NCBI GenBank assembly: GCA_943789465.1
Contig: CALSUF010000002.1
Coordinates: forward strand, 1-64,000
Direction: 5' to 3'
From: an uncultured Flavobacteriaceae bacterium
GTDB taxonomy: Bacteria; Bacteroidota; Bacteroidia; Flavobacteriales; Flavobacteriaceae
Length of the DNA: 64,000 bases
Below are positions 42,098 to 49,715 of this stretch, in pieces (position 1 is the stretch's first letter; each line of letters starts with the position of its first letter). The notes beneath the pieces are model-generated. The model did no database searches, was not told the DNA's origin, and saw nothing but the letters and a program-made list of their open reading frames with translations. Position numbers and translations under genes: made by a program.

Positions 42098-43120
42098 TCA
42101 AGGTTTTTTTTGAGCATTCATAAAATCTGTCATCAAATAGGAGAGGAGCTTTCCAGTTTGTGCGTTTGAATTTTCATTTCCTGTAGTTGCTTCGCAAATA
42201 TGTAAGTAAGTAGCATTCGGGTGATTTCCAAAATAATGTACAAAACAACGTGTTTGATTTACTGAAAACCCACTCGGAGTCTGCGCACTGCTAGGGACAT
42301 TTTGAATGGCATCACAATCAATCTCAATACCAAACTTTGAATTTGAAATAAAACCCATTGCGATTTTTGAGGCTGTCTTAAAAGAGCTTTTCTTTCGAAC
42401 GATAAGGTCTTCAAAAGTGTTGAATTTTATGGATGATTTTGATGCCTCTATATACTTTAAAATTTCTTTAGAAGTATAGTTTTCATGCATTCCAAAAATA
42501 TAATAGCGGTCTAAATATCCTTCTTCAATAGCGTAACTAAAACCATTACCACTATGCCGACCTTCAAGTGCTCGTAAATCGGTATGAGCATCAAAATTTA
42601 GAGCATTAATTTTGGTATTTAAAGCGAGAGAACTTCCTTTTATAGCACCATACGCATTGTTGTGACCACCCCCAATTAGAATGGGTGTTTTACCAGCTTT
42701 TACGATTGTACTGACCAGTTGAGTTACACATTGGTCAATTTTCTCCACACAGGTTCGATAGGTGTGCTGGAGTTGATCTGACTTTACAGTGGATAATGCA
42801 TCGTATAGATCTCTGAAATCTAAATGTCCTAATATAAGAACATTATAAGGATTTGTAAATTGATTACTTTGGAGGTTTAAAAGAGATTTTAAAGCGACTT
42901 CCCAAGTGTCTTTTGCACCAGGCTGTCCATTGTTTGCCAACACACCAATATCTTCTTTGATGCCAAAAATTACAAATTTCACTTCAGAATCAGCAAGCAT
43001 TGATGTTAAATCGCTACTATTGGATATGTATTTAGCATGCTCAAAAAATTTAGTTTCGCCTGATCTTTTGTTTGTAATACGTTCTAGCGTTTCGGTAGTA
43101 ATAATTTGAAGATTGTTCAT
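42098..43120 (-). CDS. hutG: Formimidoylglutamase-like arginase-family hydrolase
   Basis: The 340-residue protein has the binuclear manganese site of the arginase/agmatinase/formiminoglutamase family: ILIGGGHNNAYG, ALNFDAHTDLRALEG with the Asp-x-His-x-Asp ligands, and GIEIDCDAIQNVPSSAQTPS. In the histidine pathway HutG releases formamide from formimidoyl-glutamate. The pairing with hutI 1 kb away supports this, but hutU and hutH are not in the window. It converges on the hydroxylase gene with a one-base gap. Confidence 0.82.
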   Translation of the reverse strand: MNNLQIITTETLERITNKRSGETKFFEHAKYISNSSDLTSMLADSEVKFVIFGIKEDIGVLANNGQPGAKDTWEVALKSLLNLQSNQFTNPYNVLILGHLDFRDLYDALSTVKSDQLQHTYRTCVEKIDQCVTQLVSTIVKAGKTPILIGGGHNNAYGAIKGSSLALNTKINALNFDAHTDLRALEGRHSGNGFSYAIEEGYLDRYYIFGMHENYTSKEILKYIEASKSSIKFNTFEDLIVRKKSSFKTASKIAMGFISNSKFGIEIDCDAIQNVPSSAQTPSGFSVNQTRCFVHYFGNHPNATYLHICEATTGNENSNAQTGKLLSYLMTDFMNAQKKP

Positions 43121-43210
43121 TATTTATAATACATTTGCTGGACTCTAAACTACGATATTTTTTTATTGTTTTTTAAGAACTATTTATTTTAAACCATATT
43201 ATTAAATATT

Positions 43211-44092
43211 ATGAATTCTACATCTTCAAATAAAGGCTCAAAAATTGCAATTATTATTTTAGCTCTATTACTTATCGGAACTTTGTTTTATAGTTATCAA
43301 ATGCATCTAGAGAGTAGCGAAACTGAGACGATTCTCCAAACTGAGAAAAGTGAAGTTCTTAGAAATTTAGAAAACATGTCCTTATTGTACAACGAAGCCA
43401 ATGCTGATAATGAAGTTGTGAATGAAAAATTGATCGATGCGCAAGCACGTTTAGAAGCTCTAATGGCAGAGCTTAAAGCTTCAAAATCAAGTGTATCTGC
43501 ATTGCTTAAGTACAAGAAAAAATATGTTGAATTGGAATCTGAAATGGAAGTATTATTAGAAGAAAATGCAACTTTGAAATTTCAAAATGCATTATTAGAA
43601 ACAGCCTTAGATAGTACGCAAGTTCAATTGTCTTCTCAATTAGTTTCCAATACTCAATTAGAAGCACAAAACCTTCTTTTATCCAAATCGGTGGGTGTTG
43701 CTAAAAAACTAACAGTTGAACGTTTGAATGCTTTTGGAGTGATTCAAAGAAGATCAGGAAAGTTAGTACCAACTTCCCGTGCTTCAAGAGTTGATAATTT
43801 AAGAATATGTTATTCCGTGCCTTCAAATTTATTAGCAGAACCAGGAGATAAAAAATATTTTGTTCAAGTCATTGATCCTAGCCTTAGTGTAATTGGATCT
43901 AATACTCCAATTCAGTATGAAGAAGATGTTTTAAAATACAGCTACGTGAGTGCTTTTACATACGACAACGAACTGTTAGATGTTTGTGATTTTGTTGCTG
44001 CTGATGAGGCTGATTATGAAAAAGGAGTCTATACTGTAAATGTGTTTGATCAAAATAGGTTGGTTTCTACGTCTACTTTCACTTTAAAATAG
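43211..44092 (+). CDS. Membrane-anchored coiled-coil protein of unknown function
   Basis: The 293-residue protein has one N-terminal membrane helix (IAIIILALLLIGTLFYSY, about 13-30), a coiled coil of about 130 residues rich in Glu, Leu and Lys (40-170), and a C-terminal beta-rich domain with NLRICYSVPSNLLAEPGDKK and YTVNVFDQNRLVSTSTFTLK. Flavobacterial relatives are often labelled chromosome-partitioning ParA, but there is no Walker motif. It sits between hutG and hutI on the opposite strand. Function is unknown. Confidence 0.7.
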   Translation: MNSTSSNKGSKIAIIILALLLIGTLFYSYQMHLESSETETILQTEKSEVLRNLENMSLLYNEANADNEVVNEKLIDAQARLEALMAELKASKSSVSALLKYKKKYVELESEMEVLLEENATLKFQNALLETALDSTQVQLSSQLVSNTQLEAQNLLLSKSVGVAKKLTVERLNAFGVIQRRSGKLVPTSRASRVDNLRICYSVPSNLLAEPGDKKYFVQVIDPSLSVIGSNTPIQYEEDVLKYSYVSAFTYDNELLDVCDFVAADEADYEKGVYTVNVFDQNRLVSTSTFTLK

Positions 44093-44099
44093 GAGCTTT

Positions 44100-45338
44100 T
44101 TATTTTACAAATGCACCGTTGATCATCACTTTGTGCACGGGGTTATTTCCAAAATGGTAAGGGATTTGGCGGTAAGATGTCATGTCTTTTGTGATGATAA
44201 GATTTGCTTTTTTGCCTGTTGCTATACTCCCGTATTGTTCTGAAATACCCATGGCATATGCACCATTTAAAGTTGCTGCATTGATGGCTTCTTCAGGAGT
44301 CATGTTCATTTTGACACAGGCTAGACTTACTACAAAATTCATATTGCCACTAGGAGCAGAGCCGGGGTTATAGTCCGAGGCCAGTGCCAGTGCCATACCA
44401 GCATCGATCAATTTCCGTGCAGGTGTGTAAGGAATCCTTAAGAAAAAGGAACATCCCGGTAGGGCAACGGGAATAGTTTTTGAGTTTTTTAAAACATCAA
44501 TATCTTCTTGATTCAAAATTTCCAAGTGATCGACAGATAAGGCATTGTACTTAACTCCTAATCCGACCCCTCCAAATGCATTAAATTGATTCACATGAAT
44601 TTTTGGTATCAGTCCATAGCGGGTTGCAGCTTCTAAAATTTGTTCGGTATCTTCTAATGAGAAATAGCCTTTTTCACAAAATACATCGATAAAATCAGCT
44701 ATTTTTTGACGGTGTATTTCCGGAAGCATGGTTTTGATAATCAAATCAATATAAGCGCTTTTGTTTGTTTTGTATTTATTTGGAATCGCATGCGCTCCCA
44801 AAAAGGTTGCTTTTATTTTTAAGGATGAGGTGTCTTTAATAGCTTTGATGACACGAAGCATTTTAAGTTCCGCTTCGGTACTGAGTCCGTATCCAGATTT
44901 TATTTCCAAGGCACCGGTACCAAGTTGAATGAGTGCATTTACACGCTCCATGGATTGTTCAAAAAGTGCTTCTTCACTAGTAGCTTGTATGGTCTGAGCG
45001 GAGTTTAAAATACCACCACCTTTTGCTGCTATATCTTCGTAGCTCAATCCATTCAACCGGTCTACAAACTCTTGCGAACGGTCGCCTGCATACACCACAT
45101 GTGAATGGCTGTCGCACCAAGTAGGAAGAATTATTTTTCCAGTAACATCCACAACTTCATCCGTTTCTTGGATGACCAAATCTGCCATAGATCCAAAATC
45201 TAAAATGTTATCCCCCTGAATTCTTAAAAATGCATTTTTGATATGTGGTAACTCCTTCATTGAATCCCCCATCACTTTTACTTCCGATTTTGGGCGGGTT
45301 TGAAGTAATTCTTTAATGTGAATAAAAAGGGTGTTCAT
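44100..45338 (-). CDS. hutI: Imidazolonepropionase
   Basis: HutI opens imidazolonepropionate in histidine breakdown. The amidohydrolase of 412 residues has the metal site WCDSHSHVVYAGDR, EIKSGYGLSTEAELKMLRV, FLGAHAIPNKYK, HVNQFNAFGGVGLGVK, SVDHLEILN and ASDYNPGSAPSGNM. I start at ATG 45338 (MNTLFIHIKEL) rather than seven codons upstream, which removes a 17-base overlap with fumC. The fumC gene directly upstream on the same strand may be co-transcribed. Confidence 0.92.
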   Translation of the reverse strand: MNTLFIHIKELLQTRPKSEVKVMGDSMKELPHIKNAFLRIQGDNILDFGSMADLVIQETDEVVDVTGKIILPTWCDSHSHVVYAGDRSQEFVDRLNGLSYEDIAAKGGGILNSAQTIQATSEEALFEQSMERVNALIQLGTGALEIKSGYGLSTEAELKMLRVIKAIKDTSSLKIKATFLGAHAIPNKYKTNKSAYIDLIIKTMLPEIHRQKIADFIDVFCEKGYFSLEDTEQILEAATRYGLIPKIHVNQFNAFGGVGLGVKYNALSVDHLEILNQEDIDVLKNSKTIPVALPGCSFFLRIPYTPARKLIDAGMALALASDYNPGSAPSGNMNFVVSLACVKMNMTPEEAINAATLNGAYAMGISEQYGSIATGKKANLIITKDMTSYRQIPYHFGNNPVHKVMINGAFVK

Positions 45339-45342
45339 AGAT

Positions 45343-46737
45343 TTATTTTGAGTTTCCAATCATGTTTTCTGGTTTGACCCAAGCATCATAATTTTCTGCG
45401 GTTACATACCCCAGATTGATGGCTTCTTCTTTAAGAGTTGTTCCATTTTTATGGGCTGTATTTGCTATTTCAGCAGCTTTGTAATACCCGATTTTGGTAT
45501 TCAAAGCGGTGATTAACATCAATGAGTTATTTAATAATTTTTCAATAACATCGTGGTTGGGTTCAATGCCTGAAGCGCAGTGGGCTTCAAAACTAAGTGC
45601 TGCATCGCCCAACAGTTGTGCAGATTGTAAGAAGTTAGCTGCCATCATGGGTTTGAAAACATTCAATTCGTAATGTCCTTGAGTGCCTCCAACAGATATC
45701 GCAACATCGTTGCCCATTACTTGTGCACAGACCATTGTAAGTGCTTCACATTGTGTAGGGTTTACTTTACCGGGCATGATTGAGCTTCCAGGTTCGTTTG
45801 CAGGAATGGTAATTTCTCCAATTCCAGAGCGAGGCCCTGAAGCCATCATACGAATGTCATTAGCGATTTTATTTAAGGAAACGGCCAATTGTTTTAATGC
45901 GCCATGACTTTCTACGATTGCATCGTGTGCAGCGAGCGCTTCAAATTTATTAGGTGCTGTGATAAAGGGCAGTTCTGTGAAATCTGCAATATATTTTGCA
46001 ACCAATTCCGAATAGCCTTCAGGTGTGTTTAATCCTGTGCCAACGGCTGTGCCCCCCAAAGCAATTTCGCTTAAGTGTTCTAGTGTGTTTTTGAGTGCTT
46101 TTAGTCCATGGTCTAATTGCGAAACATAGCCTGAAAATTCTTGTCCTAAGGTCAAAGGCGTCGCATCCATGAGGTGGGTACGTCCAATTTTTACGACTGT
46201 TTTGAATTTCTCAGACTTTGTTTGAAGTGTATCTCGTAATTTTTGAATGCCAGGGATGGTTGTTTCTACTACTTTTTTGTAGGCAGCGATATGCATCCCA
46301 GTTGGAAAAGTATCGTTTGAAGACTGTGATTTATTGACGTCATCGTTGGGTTGAATGGTTTTTTCGCCTTCTCCAATAATGTTTCCAGCCAGTTGTTGTG
46401 CACGGTTGGCAATCACTTCGTTCACGTTCATGTTACTCTGCGTTCCTGAACCTGTTTGCCAAATGACCAATGGAAATTGGTCGTCATGTTTGCCTGCAAG
46501 AATTTCATCACATGCTTGTGCAATTAAATCACGTTTTTCAGAAGTCATAACTCCAAGCTCACAATTGGTGTAAGCTGCTGCTTTTTTAAGATATGCAAAT
46601 CCATACACGATATCAATTGGCATAGAAGCCGCCGTTCCGATTTTAAAATTATTTCGAGAACGTTCGGTTTGGGCGCCCCATAATTTATCTGCGGGAACCT
46701 TCACATCTCCCATTGTATCTTTTTCTATTCTAAACAT
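45343..46737 (-). CDS. fumC: Fumarate hydratase, class II
   Basis: FumC converts fumarate and malate in the TCA cycle. The protein of about 464 residues begins [20 protein letters not shown] and has [14 protein letters not shown], the HPNDDVN-like segment [44 protein letters not shown] and the family signature [12 protein letters not shown] start at ATG 46737 (46740 is equally possible). A longer TTG start would overlap the promoter at 46759-46788. Confidence 0.95.
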   Translation of the reverse strand: MFRIEKDTMGDVKVPADKLWGAQTERSRNNFKIGTAASMPIDIVYGFAYLKKAAAYTNCELGVMTSEKRDLIAQACDEILAGKHDDQFPLVIWQTGSGTQSNMNVNEVIANRAQQLAGNIIGEGEKTIQPNDDVNKSQSSNDTFPTGMHIAAYKKVVETTIPGIQKLRDTLQTKSEKFKTVVKIGRTHLMDATPLTLGQEFSGYVSQLDHGLKALKNTLEHLSEIALGGTAVGTGLNTPEGYSELVAKYIADFTELPFITAPNKFEALAAHDAIVESHGALKQLAVSLNKIANDIRMMASGPRSGIGEITIPANEPGSSIMPGKVNPTQCEALTMVCAQVMGNDVAISVGGTQGHYELNVFKPMMAANFLQSAQLLGDAALSFEAHCASGIEPNHDVIEKLLNNSLMLITALNTKIGYYKAAEIANTAHKNGTTLKEEAINLGYVTAENYDAWVKPENMIGNSK

Positions 46738-46758
46738 CATAACGTTCTGATTTGAATA

Positions 46759-46788
46759 CAAATTTACAATTTTTTAATTTCAATTCAA
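46759..46788 (-). promoter_or_regulatory. Bacteroidota promoter of fumC
   Basis: On the minus strand, TTG (46788-46786), a 19-base spacer, then TAAATTTG (46766-46759) fit the -33/-7 pattern. The -7 box ends 19 bases before ATG 46740. Confidence 0.65.
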
Positions 46789-46936
46789 TGTAGTTATCAG
46801 GCTGTTGATAAATCTAAAATTTTAGGGTGTTAAGCTAGTTTTTTTGCAGACTATTTGCAGCCTAAAAAAAAGTATACACTGCTGCTATTACGCAAGCGGA
46901 AAATTGATGGGGGATTTTCATAAACTATTTCTTTTT

Positions 46937-46963
46937 TTGGATGATAATTATTACTTAATTTTG
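46937..46963 (+). promoter_or_regulatory. Bacteroidota promoter of DUF2721 gene
   Basis: TTG at 46937-46939 (in TTTTTTTGG), a 16-base spacer and TAATTTTG at 46956-46963, which ends 8 bases before the ATG at 46972. The untranslated leader would be very short. Confidence 0.55.
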
Positions 46964-46971
46964 ACAACTCT

Positions 46972-47379
46972 ATGGAAGAATTAACATTAACAACACCTGC
47001 ACTTTTATTTTCTGCAATCTCTCTAATTATGTTGGCATATACCAACCGTTTTTTAGCCTATGCTGCAGTCATTAGAAATTTGCACGGTATTTATTTAGAA
47101 CGCAAAGAAGAATCGTTAATAAGACAGATTAAGAATTTAAAACTACGTCTAAACTTAACCCGATGGATGCAGATTTTTGGAATTTCAAGCTTACTTTTAT
47201 GTGTGTTGACCATGTTTTTAATTTATGTCCATCAACATAATATGGCCGTTTGGATTTTTGGGTTCGCTTTAATTTTATTAATCATTTCTTTGGCATTATT
47301 GATCAAGGAAATACAGATCTCTGCTCAGGCGTTGCAATACCATATTGCTGATATTGAAGAACATTTAGAAAAAAACTAA
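46972..47379 (+). CDS. DUF2721 family membrane protein
   Basis: The 135-residue protein has three membrane helices (about 9-30, 62-84 and 90-113) with a basic cytoplasmic loop RNLHGIYLERKEESLIRQIKNL between the first two, and ends in a short amphipathic helix. The pattern LTTPALLFSAISLIMLAYTNRFLA is typical of DUF2721. Function is unknown. It is the last conserved gene before the accessory island. Confidence 0.82.
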   Translation: MEELTLTTPALLFSAISLIMLAYTNRFLAYAAVIRNLHGIYLERKEESLIRQIKNLKLRLNLTRWMQIFGISSLLLCVLTMFLIYVHQHNMAVWIFGFALILLIISLALLIKEIQISAQALQYHIADIEEHLEKN

Positions 47380-47403
47380 GGAGTTTTATTTTTATGTTCT
47401 CCA

Positions 47404-47550
47404 CCCGCTGGTGCGCGAATCTTTCGCGTTCCCTGCTGCCGCTAAGTTGTACTTAGTGGTCGTAAACTAGCTAAAAACATCTTTTATTTTCACCACTACC
47501 ATGAACTACCATTCTTTGAAGCCACTAAAAAATTCTAGCGGTAGCGGGGG
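47404..47550. repeat. Foldback element 1 at 3' end of orphan gene
   Basis: The left arm CCCGCTGGTGCGCGAATCTTTCGCGTTCCC (47404-47433; 30 bases, given to mark identity) is identical to 47921-47950. The right end AGCGGG (47543-47548) pairs with CCCGCT. Inside, CTGCCGCTA (47436-47444) pairs with TAGCGGTAG (47536-47544), and CCGCTAAG with CTTAGTGG (47439-47459). It begins 27 bases downstream of the stop of the minus-strand gene 47577-47894. Confidence 0.7.
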
Positions 47551-47576
47551 GTTACCTGTGGTTATTTGTTCGATTA

Positions 47577-47894
47577 CTATCTGAATACACGATTATTTAT
47601 ATGATCTAAAATTGTATCTAGTTTTCCTTTGTACACAGAATTTGGATAATTTTCCCTAATCAGTTTTCTAATATGAAAATCTTTTATATCCTGTAATCGT
47701 ATTTTAATATTATGTCCTTTTGCAGGTACTATCATAGTCATATCAATTCTGTTATTTTTATGACTACATTTTTCATCTTTTAATAAATCTCGAATATTAC
47801 TTTTCAATAAGTCAACATTCTGTTTTAGTATCTTTTCAGAAGTATAATTCTTGCGAGTTGTTCCAATTCTAACTAAATCAAACTTTACATCCAT
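47577..47894 (-). CDS. Small orphan protein, unknown function
   Basis: The 105-residue protein is basic (many Lys, Arg and Asn) and has no signal peptide or membrane helix. It starts MDVKFDLVRIGTTRKNYTSE, has a predicted helical part (SEKILKQNVDLLKSNIRDLL) and beta-like NRIDMTMIVPAKGHNIKIRL, and ends DTILDHINNRVFR. I do not recognise a family. It is one of two minus-strand genes in the island. Each is followed by a related foldback, so it is probably a mobile or recently gained gene. Confidence 0.5.
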   Translation of the reverse strand: MDVKFDLVRIGTTRKNYTSEKILKQNVDLLKSNIRDLLKDEKCSHKNNRIDMTMIVPAKGHNIKIRLQDIKDFHIRKLIRENYPNSVYKGKLDTILDHINNRVFR

Positions 47895-47918
47895 TTATTC
47901 AAATTCTTTTTTAAGTAA

Positions 47919-47997
47919 CCCCCGCTGGTGCGCGAATCTTTCGCGTTCCCAAATAAGCTTCATAAACCACACGAAAGGATTCAAGCGACAGCGGGGG
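47919..47997. repeat. Foldback element 2 between the two island genes
   Basis: CCCCCGCTG (47919-47927) pairs with CAGCGGGGG (47989-47997). After a bulged 6-base block on each side, GAATC-TTTCG pairs with CGAAA-G-GATTC. This leaves a loop of about 28 bases. Bases 47921-47950 are identical to 47404-47433. It lies between the stop of gene 48057-49130 and the start of gene 47577-47894. Confidence 0.75.
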
Positions 47998-48056
47998 CAA
48001 CTCACTTTGTTTTAAGCTTTATTTAAGCGATTTTCCATACACGGTGTTGTGCATAG

Positions 48057-49130
48057 TTATTTCTTCTTTTCGGATAGTTTAAGAATAGGTTGCCCCGAGA
48101 GTTTCATAAATTGTAGCGATTTAGATGCTTCTTGAATTGCAACTATTTCTTTTTCATTTCCATTAGTTTCTTCTCCTTTTTCAGAAGAAATAGGCTCAAT
48201 TCTCACTTCAAAGTTAAATCCACGGTCAATTCTGTTGGCGATTTTATTCAAGGAAATTCTTATACCATTTAGTAATTCATTCTTTCTGTTTTCATCACCA
48301 TTCCCATTGTACTCATTTTTCATTTTATTTACAATATCATCTATTGCTTTTTCCATAAATCCATTACTATGGTTGGCTATACCTTGAAGATTCTCTTCAC
48401 TTAGGCCTTGTTTTTCTAATTCTCCTTTTAGTTTCTTTATTTCAAGAAGCTTTTTGTAGTTATCGATTAACCAACCTACGGTTTTAGCAACACCAGCGGC
48501 AATTGCAGTAATCGTACCAACTGTTATTAATGGGTCACTTGTAGAGATGTTTTTTATTTGAAATGATTCTCTTTTACCTATTATAAGCTCTGAATAATTA
48601 TTAAATATGAATGTGAGTTCTTTTATTTCGTCACCAAGTTTTCCTAAATCATTTTTTATATAGTCTCTAGGAATTAACATTCCTATTTCACATTCACCTT
48701 CACTTAATTCATCATACCCAATTTCTAATGATTCTAATCCATTAACTACACTTGTAAATGCAGTCATTTTATCATTCAGTTTATTAAATAATATATCTAA
48801 GTCTGTCTTTGCTTTCGCTGGGGTAATTTGATTTGTAGATAAAATTTTATCAATTGAACTATAAAGTCTTTCACCGAAAACATCATCGATTTCTAACTCA
48901 ACTAAAACCTGATACCAAGCTGGACTTAATGAATTTACTAATGATTTAGATAAAGATGCTTTTAAGTCTGTTAACTGTTTTGTTAAATTAGTTTGATATT
49001 GAGCTTGTTGTGGTTGATTTATAACATTTTGAAGAGATCCAAGAGCCGTTTGAAACTTGGTAACATAGTTTAATATCTTATTTTCTTCTACCAAATCATA
49101 AGCGAGTGAATTTAGTTTTTCTACATTCAT
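48057..49130 (-). CDS. Orphan protein with one hydrophobic segment, unknown function
   Basis: I do not recognise a named family. The 357-residue protein is mostly helical with no signal peptide: MNVEKLNSLAYDLVEENKIL, then a Gln-rich helical stretch (about 35-70), a central mixed region, and a single hydrophobic segment at about 203-221 (TVGTITAIAAGVAKTVGWLI). A Lys/Glu coiled coil (about 222-245) and an acidic, low-complexity C-terminus follow. One hydrophobic helix in an otherwise soluble helical protein is seen in pore-forming and membrane-sensing proteins, but no function is shown. A perfect 24-base palindrome lies 41 bases upstream. Confidence 0.6.
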   Translation of the reverse strand: MNVEKLNSLAYDLVEENKILNYVTKFQTALGSLQNVINQPQQAQYQTNLTKQLTDLKASLSKSLVNSLSPAWYQVLVELEIDDVFGERLYSSIDKILSTNQITPAKAKTDLDILFNKLNDKMTAFTSVVNGLESLEIGYDELSEGECEIGMLIPRDYIKNDLGKLGDEIKELTFIFNNYSELIIGKRESFQIKNISTSDPLITVGTITAIAAGVAKTVGWLIDNYKKLLEIKKLKGELEKQGLSEENLQGIANHSNGFMEKAIDDIVNKMKNEYNGNGDENRKNELLNGIRISLNKIANRIDRGFNFEVRIEPISSEKGEETNGNEKEIVAIQEASKSLQFMKLSGQPILKLSEKKK

Positions 49131-49170
49131 ATATTTTCTTCAGTTTTTTTTAATTGTGGCCAACTAGTAT

Positions 49171-49194
49171 ATATAAACCACTAGTGGTTTATAT
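49171..49194. promoter_or_regulatory. Perfect 24-base palindrome upstream of orphan gene
   Basis: ATATAAACCACT followed by AGTGGTTTATAT is a perfect palindrome with no spacer. Its near edge is 41 bases upstream of the ATG at 49130 (minus strand). The symmetry and position suggest an operator for a dimeric regulator, though no regulator gene is adjacent. Confidence 0.6.
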
Positions 49195-49422
49195 TTCCAT
49201 TATATCTTGTTTGGAGTGGTTCAATACATCCCAAATCGGCGTGTATTGTGTCACTCTTGTTTCCCAAGTGTTATATAATTCAATAAAATAATATCTTAAG
49301 CTTCGGTTAAATTGCTTATGAAGAAATAGACTTGGGTTCTATAACTACCCAAACCTACACAAAATTTTTTAAACCCCAACAAAATCGGTTTGAATCTTAA
49401 TAAATAAATCTAAAATTTTATG

Positions 49423-49453
49423 TTGTAAAACTATTTTTGTTATAGTATATTTG
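49423..49453 (+). promoter_or_regulatory. Bacteroidota promoter of small membrane protein gene
   Basis: TTG at 49423-49425, a 20-base spacer, and TATATTTG at 49446-49453 fit the -33/-7 pattern. The ATG at 49478 is 25 bases further on. Confidence 0.65.
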
Positions 49454-49477
49454 TAGCGTAAAACAAAAGCATATACC

Positions 49478-49654
49478 ATGTTCGATTTTGATCAGTATTT
49501 AGGATTTTTAGCATTTTTATCAATATTAACCTTAGGATTTTGGTTAATGATTTTCTTATTGACTTTTGCCATTCCTTATTGGTTGGTCGGTTCTGCTTTG
49601 GAGCATTTCAAAGAAAAAAGAGACGCTAAAAAAGCAAAAGCGGAAGAAGCTTAA
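49478..49654 (+). CDS. 58-residue single-span membrane protein
   Basis: ATG 49478 opens a 58-codon frame that ends at TAA 49652-49654. The protein has a polar start (MFDFDQYLGF), a long hydrophobic stretch (about 10-40, LAFLSILTLGFWLMIFLLTF then IPYWLVGSAL) that could be one long or two short helices, and a basic cytoplasmic tail (EHFKEKRDAKKAKAEEA). A promoter of good form lies upstream and a strong terminator downstream, so it is very likely a real gene. Function is unknown. Confidence 0.72.
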   Translation: MFDFDQYLGFLAFLSILTLGFWLMIFLLTFAIPYWLVGSALEHFKEKRDAKKAKAEEA

Positions 49655-49677
49655 ATAGTTTCACCTTTATATAAATC

Positions 49678-49711
49678 AAAATCCAAAACAATTATGTTTT
49701 GGATTTTTTTG
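49678..49711 (+). terminator. Intrinsic terminator after small membrane protein gene
   Basis: AAAATCCAAAACA pairs perfectly with TGTTTTGGATTTT around ATTA, followed by more T. It begins 23 bases after the stop and may also serve the convergent TonB-receptor gene, although the minus-strand U-tract is weaker. Confidence 0.85.
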
Positions 49712-49715
49712 TTTC

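Larger units (their letters stand above)
49131..49477. other. 347-base gap at right end of accessory island
   Basis: No gene is visible. The gap contains the 24-base palindrome (49171-49194), an inverted repeat CAATACA (49222-49228)/TGTATTG (49242-49248), and at its right end the promoter of the small membrane protein gene (49423-49453). Confidence 0.6.

Noticed and set aside
49222-49248. Inverted repeat CAATACA/TGTATTG, considered as a phage attachment or tRNA T-arm
   Set aside because: The arms are short, no tRNA fold exists, and no recombinase gene is adjacent. It may be part of the island border only.
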